The notes under the pieces: generated by a model
Told to the model about the DNA's origin: nothing
Seen by the model: the letters and a program-made list of their open reading frames with translations, nothing else
The model's database searches: none
Program-made: the position numbers and the translations under genes
Assembly (NCBI RefSeq): GCF_016031635.1
Contig: NZ_JACEGD010000030.1
Location: 62,001-126,000 of the forward strand
Source: Bradyrhizobium diversitatis
GTDB lineage: Bacteria; Pseudomonadota; Alphaproteobacteria; Rhizobiales; Xanthobacteraceae
DNA: 64,000 nucleotides
Reading direction: 5' to 3'
Part shown: positions 18,511 to 27,045 of the stretch, piece by piece
Layout of the letters: the number at the start of each line of letters is the position of its first letter
Position numbering within the stretch: position 1 is the stretch's first letter

Positions 18511-18782
18511 GCCTCTCCCCGCACGCGGCAGGGCTATCGCATATGAGATGTGGCTATGGGCACCGACTGTCTCCACATCGTCATGGCCGGGCTTGCCCCG
18601 GCCATCCACGCCTTGCCACGCAGCACAAAGAACGTGGATGCCCGGGACAAGCCCGGGCATGACGACCTCTGCAAAACTCACATGCGATTGCCCCTGCCCG
18701 CAAGCGGGAGAGGGAGCCCAGTCCCGACGCCGAAGCATCATTCACACCATATGCGATAGCCCTGCCGCACGCGGGGAGAGGC
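18511..18782. repeat. Composite repeat: long inverted repeat enclosing a palindromic element
   Basis: The outer arms are 18511-18545 and 18748-18782, 35 bp each in inverted orientation with 33 of 35 positions matching. Between them lies the GTCATGGCCGGG-type palindrome (18580-18663) and a single copy of the CCCGCAAGCGGGAGAG motif (about 18692-18708). The block fills the 296-nt gap between the SDR gene and the convergent sugar dehydrogenase. No gene is visible in it. Confidence 0.75.
18580..18663. repeat. Dispersed palindromic repeat (GTCATG-CCGGGC family), copy 1
   Basis: GTCATGGCCGGGCTTG opens and CAAGCCCGGGCATGAC closes the element, with CATCCACG and CGTGGATG as an inner pair. The same layout occurs at 36258-36342, so this is a family with at least two copies in the window. 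Confidence 0.8.
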
Positions 18783-18795
18783 GAAGAGAAGTCGC

Positions 18796-20133
18796 TCACC
18801 GCGAATGCGTCACCCGCCAGATCGTGCCATTCCCATCCTCCGACACCAGCAGCGATCCATCCTTCGCCACGGCGACGCCGACCGGACGGCCCCACACCTC
18901 GGTGTCGCTCACGACAAACCCCGTAACGAAATCCTCGTATTCGCCGGTCGGCTTGCCGTCCTTCATCCGGATGCGGATCACCTTGTACCCGGTGCGCTTC
19001 GAGCGATTCCAGGAACCGTGCTCGGCGGCGAAGGCGTCGCCCTGGTATTCGGACGGAAACTGCGTGCCCTGGTAGAAGGTCATGCCGAGCGAGGCCGAAT
19101 GTGGCTGGATGAGCACGTCGGGCACCGTCACCTTGTCCTTCAGGTCCGGCCGCGCGCCGGCATGGCGCGGGTCTTCATTGCTGCCGATGTAGAACCAGGG
19201 CCAGCCGTAGAACGCGCCCTCCTTCACGCTGGTCACGTAATCGGGGACGAGGTCGTCGCCCAGGCCGTCACGCTCGTTGGTCGAGCACCAGGGCAGACCG
19301 GTCTGCGGCTGGATTGCAAGGCCAACGCAGTTGCGGAGGCCGGTGGCGTAGATCTTCCGCTCCTTGCCGTCAGGATTGAAGGCCAGCACGGTGGCGCGCT
19401 CGGTCTCGCTCGCCCAGGCCGCGCCAAGCGGCTGCGCCCTCGACCACGCCTCCAATCCGCCCGGCGGCGTTCCCATGCCTTCGGCGACGTTGCTGAGCGA
19501 ACCGACCGAGACCAGCATGCGCCTGTTATCAGGCGTGAAGGCGATGTCGCGCGTGGAATGGCCGCCGTCATGCGGCAGGCTTGCCACGATCGTCTCCGCC
19601 TTGCCGCGCGCCTTGAGATCGCCGGCCTGATAGGGGAAGCGGACGACGCCGTCGGTGTTGGCGACATAGACCCATTGCGGATTGTCGCCGTTCGGAAAGA
19701 AGGCGATGCCGAACGGCTGCCGCAGTCCGCTGGCGAACACCTCGTTGGTCGCGACCTTGCCGCCCTCCCCGGCGCGCAACACGCGGATGTTACCTGCCCG
19801 TGTCTCCGCGACGAAGATGTCGCCGTTCGGCGCCACGCGGATGATGCGCGGCGCGCGCAGGCCTTCGGCGAACAGCTCGATCTTGAAGCCTGCCGGCACC
19901 TGGGGCGAGGCTTCTTGCGGACGCGGCACGACGCGCGCGGAACTCGCAACCGAGCGCGTGGCGCCGGGCCTGACCAGATCCTGCGGCTGGATCAACCTGA
20001 CGGTGCCGGGCTTGTCGGCCCGCCAGTCGCCATAGGCATCCTTGCCCTGCAACACCGGCTCGGCCTGCGCGCCGGCTGCAACTGCAGCCAGCAGCCCCGC
20101 GGATATCGCCGCGTACGGAGTCCTGTTCTTCAC
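18796..20133 (-). CDS. Periplasmic PQQ-type glucose/sorbosone dehydrogenase family protein
   Basis: The 445-residue product has a signal peptide (about residues 1-23, ending near GAQAEP) and a six-bladed beta-propeller of the soluble aldose/sorbosone dehydrogenase family. Segments such as GFKIELFAEGLRAPRIIRVAPNG, FVAETRAGNIRV and DGLGDDLVPDYV are typical. GTG 20133 is chosen because it has a strong ribosome site (GGAGAAGG) and gives a proper signal peptide; the upstream frame is not gene-like. The family oxidises sugar or aldehyde groups, but many members have no proven substrate. A perfect 16-bp palindrome lies 14 nt upstream of the start. Confidence 0.82.
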   Translation of the reverse strand: MKNRTPYAAISAGLLAAVAAGAQAEPVLQGKDAYGDWRADKPGTVRLIQPQDLVRPGATRSVASSARVVPRPQEASPQVPAGFKIELFAEGLRAPRIIRVAPNGDIFVAETRAGNIRVLRAGEGGKVATNEVFASGLRQPFGIAFFPNGDNPQWVYVANTDGVVRFPYQAGDLKARGKAETIVASLPHDGGHSTRDIAFTPDNRRMLVSVGSLSNVAEGMGTPPGGLEAWSRAQPLGAAWASETERATVLAFNPDGKERKIYATGLRNCVGLAIQPQTGLPWCSTNERDGLGDDLVPDYVTSVKEGAFYGWPWFYIGSNEDPRHAGARPDLKDKVTVPDVLIQPHSASLGMTFYQGTQFPSEYQGDAFAAEHGSWNRSKRTGYKVIRIRMKDGKPTGEYEDFVTGFVVSDTEVWGRPVGVAVAKDGSLLVSEDGNGTIWRVTHSR

Positions 20134-20147
20134 GTCGCCTTCTCCCC

Positions 20148-20163
20148 ACCTGTACGTACAGGT
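20148..20163. promoter_or_regulatory. Perfect 16-bp palindrome, candidate operator
   Basis: ACCTGTACGTACAGGT is a perfect palindrome centred about 22 nt upstream of the GTG start of the sugar dehydrogenase, just before the ribosome site. That position would suit a repressor or a quorum-sensing-like regulator. The binding protein is unknown. The rest of the 225-nt gap to puuD (20164-20358) shows no clear motif. Confidence 0.4.
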
Positions 20164-20358
20164 CGTCAACGCCATTCTTCCGCAAACGTTCTGCGGCAAG
20201 TCAAACACCCGCCGCATTCGACGCCGGCTCATGCCCGCACGATGTGCATCAGGTGTACCATCGTACTGGAAAACATCGCAGATAGATGCGACACATTGTA
20301 AGGGTGCGGCTGCGGTCATCAAAGCTGCGACATCGCTGTCGCGACTGATGGGAAGATC

Positions 20359-21549
20359 ATGTGGGGATCGGTCATATCGGAATGGGCGAGCCTGCTGCTG
20401 CGCTGGCTGCACGTGGTGGCGGCGATCGCCTGGATCGGCAGTTCCTTCTATTTCATCGCCCTCGATCTCAGCCTCAGGCCTGGACGCGACCTGCCTGATG
20501 GCGTGCAGGGCGAGGCCTGGCAGGTTCATGGCGGCGGCTTCTACCGGATCATGAAGTATCTGGTGGCCCCAAGCCGGATGCCGGACGAGCTGACCTGGTT
20601 CAAATGGGAGGCTTACACCACTTGGCTGTCGGGCTTCGCGCTGATGGTGGTGGTGTATTATCTCGAGGCCGACCTGTTCCTGGTCGACAAGGCGATTCTC
20701 GACATCACGCCATTCCAGGCCGGGCTGTTCAGCTTCTGCAGCCTCGCGCTGGCGTGGCTGCTTTATGAAGCCGCCTGTCGCAGCGGGCTTGCGCAGCACG
20801 AATTGCCCTTCGCCATCGGCGGCTATCTGTTCCTGGTCGCGCTGACTTACGCCTTCACCCACGTGCTGAGCGGCCGCGGCGCCTTCAACCAGATCGGGGC
20901 GATCATCGGCAGCATCATGGTCGCCAACGTCTTCGCGCTGATCATCCCGAACCAGAAGAAGATCGTGGCCAGCCTGATCGCAGGCGAGGCGCCCGATCCG
21001 AAGCTCGGCAAGGCCAGCAAGGAGCGTTCGGTCCACAACAATTATCTGACGCTTCCCGTCGTCGTGCTGATGATCAGCAACCACTATCCACTGCTCTACG
21101 CCACGCGCTTCAACTGGATCATCGTCGCGATCATCCTGGCGCTCGGCCCGGTGATCCGCCACTTCTTCAACGAGCGACACGCGGGACGCAAATCGCCGTG
21201 GTGGGCGTGGGGCGTGGCGGCAGTCGGTGTGGTCGCGATCTTGTTCCTCTCCGCGGCCGGCCCGCGCGATGTCAAGACCGGCGCGCTGCCGGCGCAGCCG
21301 ACGCTCGCCAATGTCGAGGAGATCGTGATGTCCCGCTGCAGCATGTGCCACGCAGCCGAGCCGGTCTGGGCCGGCGTCGTGACCGCCCCGAAGGGCATCC
21401 TGCTCGACGCGCCCGAGCACATTCATCGCAACATCCGCCTGATCGGCCGTGTCGCGGCCTGGTCGAATGCCATGCCGCCGGGCAACATCACGGAGATGAC
21501 CAGCGAGGAGCGCGCCGTCCTCGCGGCCTATCTCGCGCAGGCGCGCTGA
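20359..21549 (+). CDS. puuD: Urate hydroxylase/oxidase PuuD (membrane protein with cytochrome c domain)
   Basis: PuuD converts urate to 5-hydroxyisourate and passes electrons to a C-terminal cytochrome c domain. The 396-residue protein has an N-terminal membrane part of about eight helices (HVVAAIAWIGSSFYFIALD at the start). The family-typical loops SRMPDELTWFKWEAYTTW and IPNQKKIVASLIAGEAPDP follow. A periplasmic cytochrome c domain has its heme motif CSMCH at residues 327-331, and a Met ligand is probably in WSNAMPPGN. No other purine-degradation gene is adjacent. Confidence 0.93.
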   Translation: MWGSVISEWASLLLRWLHVVAAIAWIGSSFYFIALDLSLRPGRDLPDGVQGEAWQVHGGGFYRIMKYLVAPSRMPDELTWFKWEAYTTWLSGFALMVVVYYLEADLFLVDKAILDITPFQAGLFSFCSLALAWLLYEAACRSGLAQHELPFAIGGYLFLVALTYAFTHVLSGRGAFNQIGAIIGSIMVANVFALIIPNQKKIVASLIAGEAPDPKLGKASKERSVHNNYLTLPVVVLMISNHYPLLYATRFNWIIVAIILALGPVIRHFFNERHAGRKSPWWAWGVAAVGVVAILFLSAAGPRDVKTGALPAQPTLANVEEIVMSRCSMCHAAEPVWAGVVTAPKGILLDAPEHIHRNIRLIGRVAAWSNAMPPGNITEMTSEERAVLAAYLAQAR

Positions 21550-21698
21550 CGCGCCGTCTTGCGCGGCCAGACCATTCGGCGGAATGAATTTCCGCTTTGC
21601 CCTGCTGAATTGAAAATGACTTGACCGCCCAACCGGCGTAGACAGGAGCCGTGGCCGCCGGCGCGGCGCAGGATCAGTTTGCAATCGGGGAAAGAACA

Positions 21699-22556
21699 GT
21701 GGCCCTCAAGAACGTCATCGGTATCGACCACGCCGTGGTCATGGTGAAGGACCTCGACAAGGCCGCCGAGAACTACCGGCAGCTCGGCTTCACGGTGTCG
21801 CCGCGCGGCACCCACAGCGCGCATATGGGCACCGGCAACTACACCATCATGTTCGATCCCGACTACATGGAGCTGCTGGGCGTGCTCGCCGCGACCGAGC
21901 AGAACGCGCCGGCGCGCGCGTTCCTCGACAGGCAGGGAGAGGGCATCGAGCGCATCGCGTTCACTGCGGTCGATTCCGCCGCCGGCGCGGAGGAGATCCG
22001 CGCACGGGGCCTGGCGCCGATCGGCCCGACCGATTTCGAGCGGCCGGTCACGCTGCCTGACGGCGCGGTCTCGGCGGCGAAATTCCGCACCTTCATGTGG
22101 CCGACCGCGGAAGCGCCCGGCGGCGTGCGCATCTTCGCGTGCCAGCACAAGACGCGCGAGACCGTGTGGATTCCCGAACTGATGCAGCACGCCAATGCGG
22201 CGAGGCGGATCAAGCAGACGCTGATCGCAACGCCCGAGCCGGCGCAGGAAGCCGCGCATCTCGGCCGGCTCATCGACCGCGCGCCGAAAACCGAGGCGGA
22301 CGGCGCGGTCACCGTACCTTCCGGCGGCGATCGCGCCGACTTCGTCTATCTGATGCTGGACCAGCTCGGCAAACGCTATCCCGGCGTGCCGCTGACCGGT
22401 CTCTCCGAGCGCGGCGGTGCCGCGCTGGTGCTGGTCAGCGGCGATCTGGCGGCAACCGGGAAGGCGCTGGGTTCAGCCGCCGTCCGCAGCGGCGATGCGA
22501 TCTGTGTGCCGCCGGCCAAGGCCAACGGCACCCTGCTCGCCTTCGTTGCCGGCTGA
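21699..22556 (+). CDS. VOC-superfamily (glyoxalase-like) protein
   Basis: The GTG at 21699 follows a GGGGAAAG ribosome site and gives 285 residues starting VALKNVIGIDHAVVMVKDLDKAA, where the first VOC module begins. A GTG at 21651 is a possible longer start, but its ribosome site is too close. The His of GIDHAVV and the Glu of DYMELLGV are likely metal-site residues. The C-terminal third is a second, diverged module. Relatives are glyoxalase_3-type proteins of unknown reaction. It follows puuD by 149 nt on the same strand; a joint role is not established. Confidence 0.72.
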   Translation: MALKNVIGIDHAVVMVKDLDKAAENYRQLGFTVSPRGTHSAHMGTGNYTIMFDPDYMELLGVLAATEQNAPARAFLDRQGEGIERIAFTAVDSAAGAEEIRARGLAPIGPTDFERPVTLPDGAVSAAKFRTFMWPTAEAPGGVRIFACQHKTRETVWIPELMQHANAARRIKQTLIATPEPAQEAAHLGRLIDRAPKTEADGAVTVPSGGDRADFVYLMLDQLGKRYPGVPLTGLSERGGAALVLVSGDLAATGKALGSAAVRSGDAICVPPAKANGTLLAFVAG

Positions 22557-22635
22557 TTTGAACTAATTCTTTAACGGGTGCTTACCCCTGGCGGCTCTAG
22601 GATTCCCGGCGATCCAAGTCGCCGGGACCATACGC

Positions 22636-22911
22636 ATGTTCAAAGAGGAATCGCCGATCGCCTATGACGCGCCGGCCGAATTGAAGAAGTGGCCGTCGCT
22701 GAAGGGCGAGAGGCTGAAGGACCGGGGCCCGCCCTATCTCGTCTACAACGGCACGCTCGCCGAATGCGTCCGCGAGCTCATGGGCAAGCCGATCAAAGGC
22801 ATCTCGCTCTACGATATCATGACGAGGCCACAACCGGCCTTCGACCAGACCGTGCTGTCGCCCGGCGATGCCGCCGAGATCGCGATGCGCAAGGATTTCC
22901 CCAAAGACTAG
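22636..22911 (+). CDS. Conserved-looking hypothetical protein, 91 aa
   Basis: I do not recognise this family. The protein is soluble and mixed in composition, beginning MFKEESPIAYDAPAELKKW, and contains the segment LVYNGTLAECVRELMGKP, which looks like a helix-based fold. No signal peptide or membrane segment is seen. Its TAG stop overlaps the end of the convergent L,D-transpeptidase gene by 4 nt, which suggests the reading frame is real and tightly constrained at both ends. Confidence 0.6.
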   Translation: MFKEESPIAYDAPAELKKWPSLKGERLKDRGPPYLVYNGTLAECVRELMGKPIKGISLYDIMTRPQPAFDQTVLSPGDAAEIAMRKDFPKD

Positions 22912-23945
22912 TTCGAGGCACGTTTCGCCGCGGGCCCGCCCTGCTGCTTCGAGGAGGTATCCGTCGGCGCATCGAGGAAGACAACGGGCGCGCCGCGCTT
23001 GACGTTCTCGCCGAGCGCACGAGCGTCCCAATTGGTCAGCCTGACGCAGCCGTGAGACGCCGACTTGCCGACCTTGTCGGGCTCTGCCGTTCCATGGATG
23101 CCATAGCCCTGCGCCGACAAGCCGATCCAGTAAGCTCCGACGGGATTGTTCGGACCCGGCTCGATGTCGAACGGCCGTTTGGATTTGACGCTCTTGAACT
23201 TGTAGTCGGGATTGTAGCGATAGGTCGGATTCTCGTGTGCGCTGGTCACCTTGAGCGTGCCGCTCGGCGTCGGACGATCCGGACTGCCGACTGACGCCGG
23301 ATAGAACGCCAGCAGAGCGCCGCTTGCGTCGAACGCCTTCAACGTCCCGCTCTTCTTGTCGACCTCGAGCCGGGCCAGGCGCGGCAGCTCTCTCCGTGCC
23401 GGAACGTTGGCGACGACGATCGTCTCTCCCACCTTGTCGAAGGCCTTGCCCGGGTTGAGCGCCCTGAGCAGATCCGCGCTCATGTGGAATTTCTCGGCAA
23501 GTCCTTCGAGAGGGCTGGTGTAGCTCAGCGCCTTCAGCGATTTCATGTCCTCGAGCTTGCCCGGCAGCTCCTTCAGGAACGGGCCTCTTACGTCGGCGTC
23601 GGCAATCCTGTAGTCGGCGACGATGGGACCCTCGCTCGCCGCTGTCAGCTTGTCCCAGAGCTCCGGCGCTATGGCCTTGTCGGATGCGATGCCGTTCTGC
23701 GCCGCGAATGCCTTGAGTGCCTTCTGCGCGTTTTCGCCGAGCTTGCCGTCAATCTCGCCGGGCGAGAACTGCGCACGATCGAGCAGGACCTGGAGCTTCA
23801 CCACCGCTGGATTGAGCTTGTCGGTGGCCGGCGGTTTCGGAGGACGCGCAGCGTCATTCACCGCAGCCGGATCGAGATTGCCTGCGAGCGCCGGGCCGAT
23901 GAGCCACAGCGAAATCACCGCGCCAAGCATCGCTCGTATCATCAT
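22908..23945 (-). CDS. L,D-transpeptidase with peptidoglycan-binding domain
   Basis: The start is taken at the first of two adjacent ATGs (23945), giving 345 residues with a signal peptide (IRAMLGAVISLWLIGPALAG). A peptidoglycan-binding helix domain follows (about 45-85, LLDRAQFSPGEIDGKLGENA), then a LysM-like linker. The C-terminal YkuD catalytic domain has its His in GIHGTAE and its Cys in SHGCVRLTNWDA. Such enzymes make 3-3 cross-links or attach proteins to murein in the periplasm. The gene is divergent from a lytic transglycosylase, 176 nt apart, so the pair may remodel the wall together. Confidence 0.9.
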   Translation of the reverse strand: MMIRAMLGAVISLWLIGPALAGNLDPAAVNDAARPPKPPATDKLNPAVVKLQVLLDRAQFSPGEIDGKLGENAQKALKAFAAQNGIASDKAIAPELWDKLTAASEGPIVADYRIADADVRGPFLKELPGKLEDMKSLKALSYTSPLEGLAEKFHMSADLLRALNPGKAFDKVGETIVVANVPARRELPRLARLEVDKKSGTLKAFDASGALLAFYPASVGSPDRPTPSGTLKVTSAHENPTYRYNPDYKFKSVKSKRPFDIEPGPNNPVGAYWIGLSAQGYGIHGTAEPDKVGKSASHGCVRLTNWDARALGENVKRGAPVVFLDAPTDTSSKQQGGPAAKRASN

Positions 23946-24121
23946 CGCGCATCCTACTCGCAAGCGGCCCGCGAGGCCGCGGAGAGTTTCTCTTCGGGAA
24001 CACCGTAGTAACACCGAAGGAACGACGAGATCGCAGCTTTGCCGCAATCGGACGGTTAAGAACTCCCTGTCGCCGGCGCATCACCGACCATTCATCCCGC
24101 AGTTCGAGGTTGTCTCCGCAA

Positions 24122-25096
24122 ATGCGATTTGTCGTCGCGGCTTGCGCCGCATTCCTGATTCTGATGTGCGACCTCGATCCGTCGTCGTCCCGGCGAGCAT
24201 CACCGTTCCACACCACCATTCCTCAGAACAATCATGCCTCGCGACTTGTTCCGATGGTCGAATTCTTCGTCGCCAGCGTGCAGGCCATCGAGCTCGCGAA
24301 TGCGCACGCTGCCCATGAGCAGGTGATCGAGCAGGTGATCGAGCCGCCGCGCGCCGTCGAGCCGGCGGTACAGGCGCCGGATTCACCAACCGAGCAATTC
24401 TGTCACGCGCTTCGTGAAGCCGCCGAGTCCAGCGGCATTCCGGCGCCCTTCTTCGCCCGCCTGCTCTGGCAGGAGAGCCGCTTCAAGTCCAACGAGGTGA
24501 GCCATGCCGGCGCGCAGGGCGTCGCGCAGTTCATGCCGGAGACGGCCGCGGAGGTCGGACTCGACGATCCCTTCGATCCCATGAAGGCGCTGCCGGCGTC
24601 GGCAAAATTCCTGCGCAAGCTTCGCGACGATTTCGGCAATCTCGGCCTTGCTGCCGCCGCTTACAACGCAGGTCCCGGCCGCATCCAGAAATGGCTGGCC
24701 CGAGAGAGCGGGCTGCCGCGCGAGACGCGCGACTATGTCCGCATCATCACCGGCACCAAGGCCGAGGACTGGATCGAACGCTCCGAAGCACTCGCGATCC
24801 GGATCGACCTGCCGCGCGAAGCGCCGTGCGAAGGCATCGGCAGTCTCTCCAAGGCCAAGGACGTCGCCTGGGTTCCGGTCAACCTGACGCCCTCGGTCGC
24901 GAGCATCATTCGCAAGGCCGAGCAGATCGCCGCCCGGGCGACGACGAACCGCGCGCACAAGCGGTTTGCAGCCCAGCTGCGGAACAATGCCGCGGCCCAC
25001 CGCAAGGGACGCAGCATGATCGCGGCACGCGCCGCCGGAAAGGGCGCAAAGGCGCGCGCCATTCGCTTCGCATCGCGCGAACGTCCGTCCGGCTAG
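24122..25096 (+). CDS. Lytic transglycosylase (SLT-domain) protein
   Basis: The 324-residue protein begins at ATG 24122 with an N-terminal hydrophobic segment (FVVAACAAFLILMC), probably an anchor or signal peptide. An SLT goose-lysozyme-like domain follows (about 90-200): the catalytic Glu is in LLWQESRFKSN, then AQGVAQFMPETA and AAAYNAGPGRIQKWL. The C-terminal 80 residues are basic and Ala-rich, possibly for wall or nucleic-acid contact. It cuts murein glycan strands and is divergent from the L,D-transpeptidase. Confidence 0.88.
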   Translation: MRFVVAACAAFLILMCDLDPSSSRRASPFHTTIPQNNHASRLVPMVEFFVASVQAIELANAHAAHEQVIEQVIEPPRAVEPAVQAPDSPTEQFCHALREAAESSGIPAPFFARLLWQESRFKSNEVSHAGAQGVAQFMPETAAEVGLDDPFDPMKALPASAKFLRKLRDDFGNLGLAAAAYNAGPGRIQKWLARESGLPRETRDYVRIITGTKAEDWIERSEALAIRIDLPREAPCEGIGSLSKAKDVAWVPVNLTPSVASIIRKAEQIAARATTNRAHKRFAAQLRNNAAAHRKGRSMIAARAAGKGAKARAIRFASRERPSG

Positions 25097-25163
25097 TGTT
25101 CGCTGCTGGAATATGCGACTCCCCTTCTCCGGAGAGCCGGATCGCTGCTGCACGGAACCTGCC

Positions 25164-25646
25164 ATGCCATCGAACAGTGCGGGGATCATCGCCTATCGGA
25201 AGCGCGAAGAGATCGAGGTTCTGCTCGTTCATCCCGGCGGTCCGTTCTGGCGCAGCAAGGATCTCGGTGCGTGGTCGATTCCGAAGGGCGAGTATGCGGA
25301 CGCGGGAGATGCGGAAGCCGCCGCGCGACGGGAGTTTGCCGAGGAGCTCGGCGTCGAGGTGACGGTGCCGCTGACCGCGCTGGGTCAGGTCAAGCAACGC
25401 GGCGGAAAGGTCGTCACCGCGTTCGCGGCCAAGCTCGACATCGACACGGCCAGCATTCGCAGCAACACGTTCGAGATGGAATGGCCGCCGCGCAGCGGCA
25501 AGCGGCAGACGTTCCCGGAGGTCGACCGCGCCGCATGGTTCACGCTCGAAGCGGCGCAGGCGAGGATCAACTCAGGACAACGTCCGTTGCTTGACCGGCT
25601 GGCGCAGCTGATCAGTGGCGAGCGCCTCGCGCCTACTCCGCCTTGA
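25164..25646 (+). CDS. NUDIX hydrolase
   Basis: The 160-residue protein starts at ATG 25164 (MPSNSAGIIAYRKREEIEVL). The Nudix box is readable as PKGEYADAGDAEAAARREFA followed by EELGV: the REFAEELGV half is intact, while the usual first-half Glu is replaced by Gly with Asp next to it. The family hydrolyses nucleoside diphosphates linked to other groups; the substrate is unknown. The 3' end overlaps the convergent Bug-protein gene by 14 nt. Confidence 0.85.
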   Translation: MPSNSAGIIAYRKREEIEVLLVHPGGPFWRSKDLGAWSIPKGEYADAGDAEAAARREFAEELGVEVTVPLTALGQVKQRGGKVVTAFAAKLDIDTASIRSNTFEMEWPPRSGKRQTFPEVDRAAWFTLEAAQARINSGQRPLLDRLAQLISGERLAPTPP

Positions 25647-26616
25647 TGTTCGCGGCCGCGACGACCTCGGCGAGTTCCTTCGTCTCCTTCGCGATCTTCG
25701 CGGCGTAGTCGGCCGGGCCGAGCACGCTGACGACGCCCTGCGAGCCGAGCTTCTCCGCGACCGCGGGATCCTTGGCGGCAGTGACGATCTCCCGGTGCAG
25801 CGTCTCCAGGATCGGCGCGGGCGTCGCCTTCGGCATGAAGAAGCCGACCCAGAACGAGATGTCGAAGCCAGGATAGCCGGCTTCCGCGACGGTGGGCACG
25901 TCGGGCAGCGCTGGAAGCCGCTCGGCCGACGACACCGCCAGCGCGCGCAGCTTGCCGGCCTTCACCAGCGGCACGGCGGAGAGCGGATCGAACACCGCCA
26001 GCACCTCTTGCGCGAGGATGCCGACCTCGGCGGCCGAACCGCCGCGATAGGGCACGTGGATCATCTTGATGCCGGCCTTCTGGCCGAGCAGCTCCATGGC
26101 GAGATGGGCGAGATTGCCGTTGCCGCCCGAGCCGTAGGCAAGCGCCCCGGGCGCAGCCTTTGCCGCGGCGACGAGATCGGCGACGGTCTTGATGTCGGCC
26201 GTCTTGGGATTCTCGGGATTGACGACGAGCACGAGCGGCGCCGAGACGACGGTGGTCAGCGGCGCGAAGTCTCCCTGCGGGTCATAGCGGACGTCCTTGA
26301 ACAGCGTCTTGTTGAGCGTGATCGTGGACGAGTTGCAAGCGAGCATGGTGTAGCCGTCCGCGTCCGCACGCGCGACGCCTTCGGCGGCGATCATGCCGTT
26401 GGCGCCGGCGCGGTTCTCGACCACGAAGGGTTGTCCGAGCTTGTTACTCAGGCGATCGCCGATGATGCGCGCGACTACATCGACCGGGCCGCCCGCGCTG
26501 AAGCCGACCATGACCTTGACCGGCCGCACCGGGTATTTCTGAGCGAGGGCCTGCGTCGACAGCGCAGAAGCGCACAATCCGGCGATGACTGCCAGCAGGC
26601 GGGCCGTTCGTTGCAT
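25633..26616 (-). CDS. Bug-family tripartite tricarboxylate transporter substrate-binding protein
   Basis: The 327-residue protein has a signal peptide (RTARLLAVIAGLCASALSTQALAQ in two parts, residues 3-26) and a periplasmic binding fold. Family signatures are YPVRPVKVMVGFSAGGPVDV and the motif LGQPFVVENRAGANGMIA. ATG 26616 is preceded by a strong ribosome site (GGGGAGAAG). These proteins bind carboxylates or aromatic acids for TctAB-type carriers, but no tctA/tctB lies nearby, so it may be an orphan receptor. The TTTBP (Bug) family is greatly expanded in some Betaproteobacteria and present in Bradyrhizobium. Confidence 0.88.
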   Translation of the reverse strand: MQRTARLLAVIAGLCASALSTQALAQKYPVRPVKVMVGFSAGGPVDVVARIIGDRLSNKLGQPFVVENRAGANGMIAAEGVARADADGYTMLACNSSTITLNKTLFKDVRYDPQGDFAPLTTVVSAPLVLVVNPENPKTADIKTVADLVAAAKAAPGALAYGSGGNGNLAHLAMELLGQKAGIKMIHVPYRGGSAAEVGILAQEVLAVFDPLSAVPLVKAGKLRALAVSSAERLPALPDVPTVAEAGYPGFDISFWVGFFMPKATPAPILETLHREIVTAAKDPAVAEKLGSQGVVSVLGPADYAAKIAKETKELAEVVAAANIKAE

Positions 26617-27045
26617 TCGTCTTCTCCCCAGACCTCTTGGCGCCGCTTGTGCATGTTTGTTCGTGCGACGCATTCGAGGATCATGAATAGCGGCCACGCC
26701 GGATTCCGCAATCAGGTTCGGACGTTGGCATTCCGTCGCACGGCACGTACGCGCCGATTCCAAAACAAAAGCGCGAAAACAACCCCATGCACAGTAGGCG
26801 ACCCCTTTCAGAACAAAGGCTTGCGCAGGGCCGTGGAAGTTTTTCGGATTTGCAAAATAAATTCTGTCGCGTCGGGCAAAACAGTGGCATAATGGCATCA
26901 TCGCAACACGCGTGAGCATCACGGCCTGCCCATCGCAGCCGTCCCGACGCGGTTGCGCCCAAACCCTTCATCGACATCCCGAAATCCGCATTCGCGCGCA
27001 GCAGCGAAGACCGTTCGCGCCTGCCCGCTGGAAGGACCACAGCAC
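26617..27045. other. 429-nt divergent intergenic region
   Basis: It separates the start of the Bug protein from the start of the following hypothetical gene, so it should hold two promoters. It has a locally AT-richer stretch near 26750-26890. I see no clear palindrome, no sigma-54 element and no small gene with a convincing ribosome site. Confidence 0.5.

Noticed and set aside
20134..21684. Long in-frame extension upstream of the sugar dehydrogenase, antisense to puuD
   Set aside because: The extension has no recognisable protein features. The signal peptide and ribosome site at GTG 20133 mark the true start.
26888..26905. TGGCATAATGGCATC as a sigma-54 promoter
   Set aside because: The -24 half is close, but the -12 element lacks the required GC dinucleotide at the right spacing.
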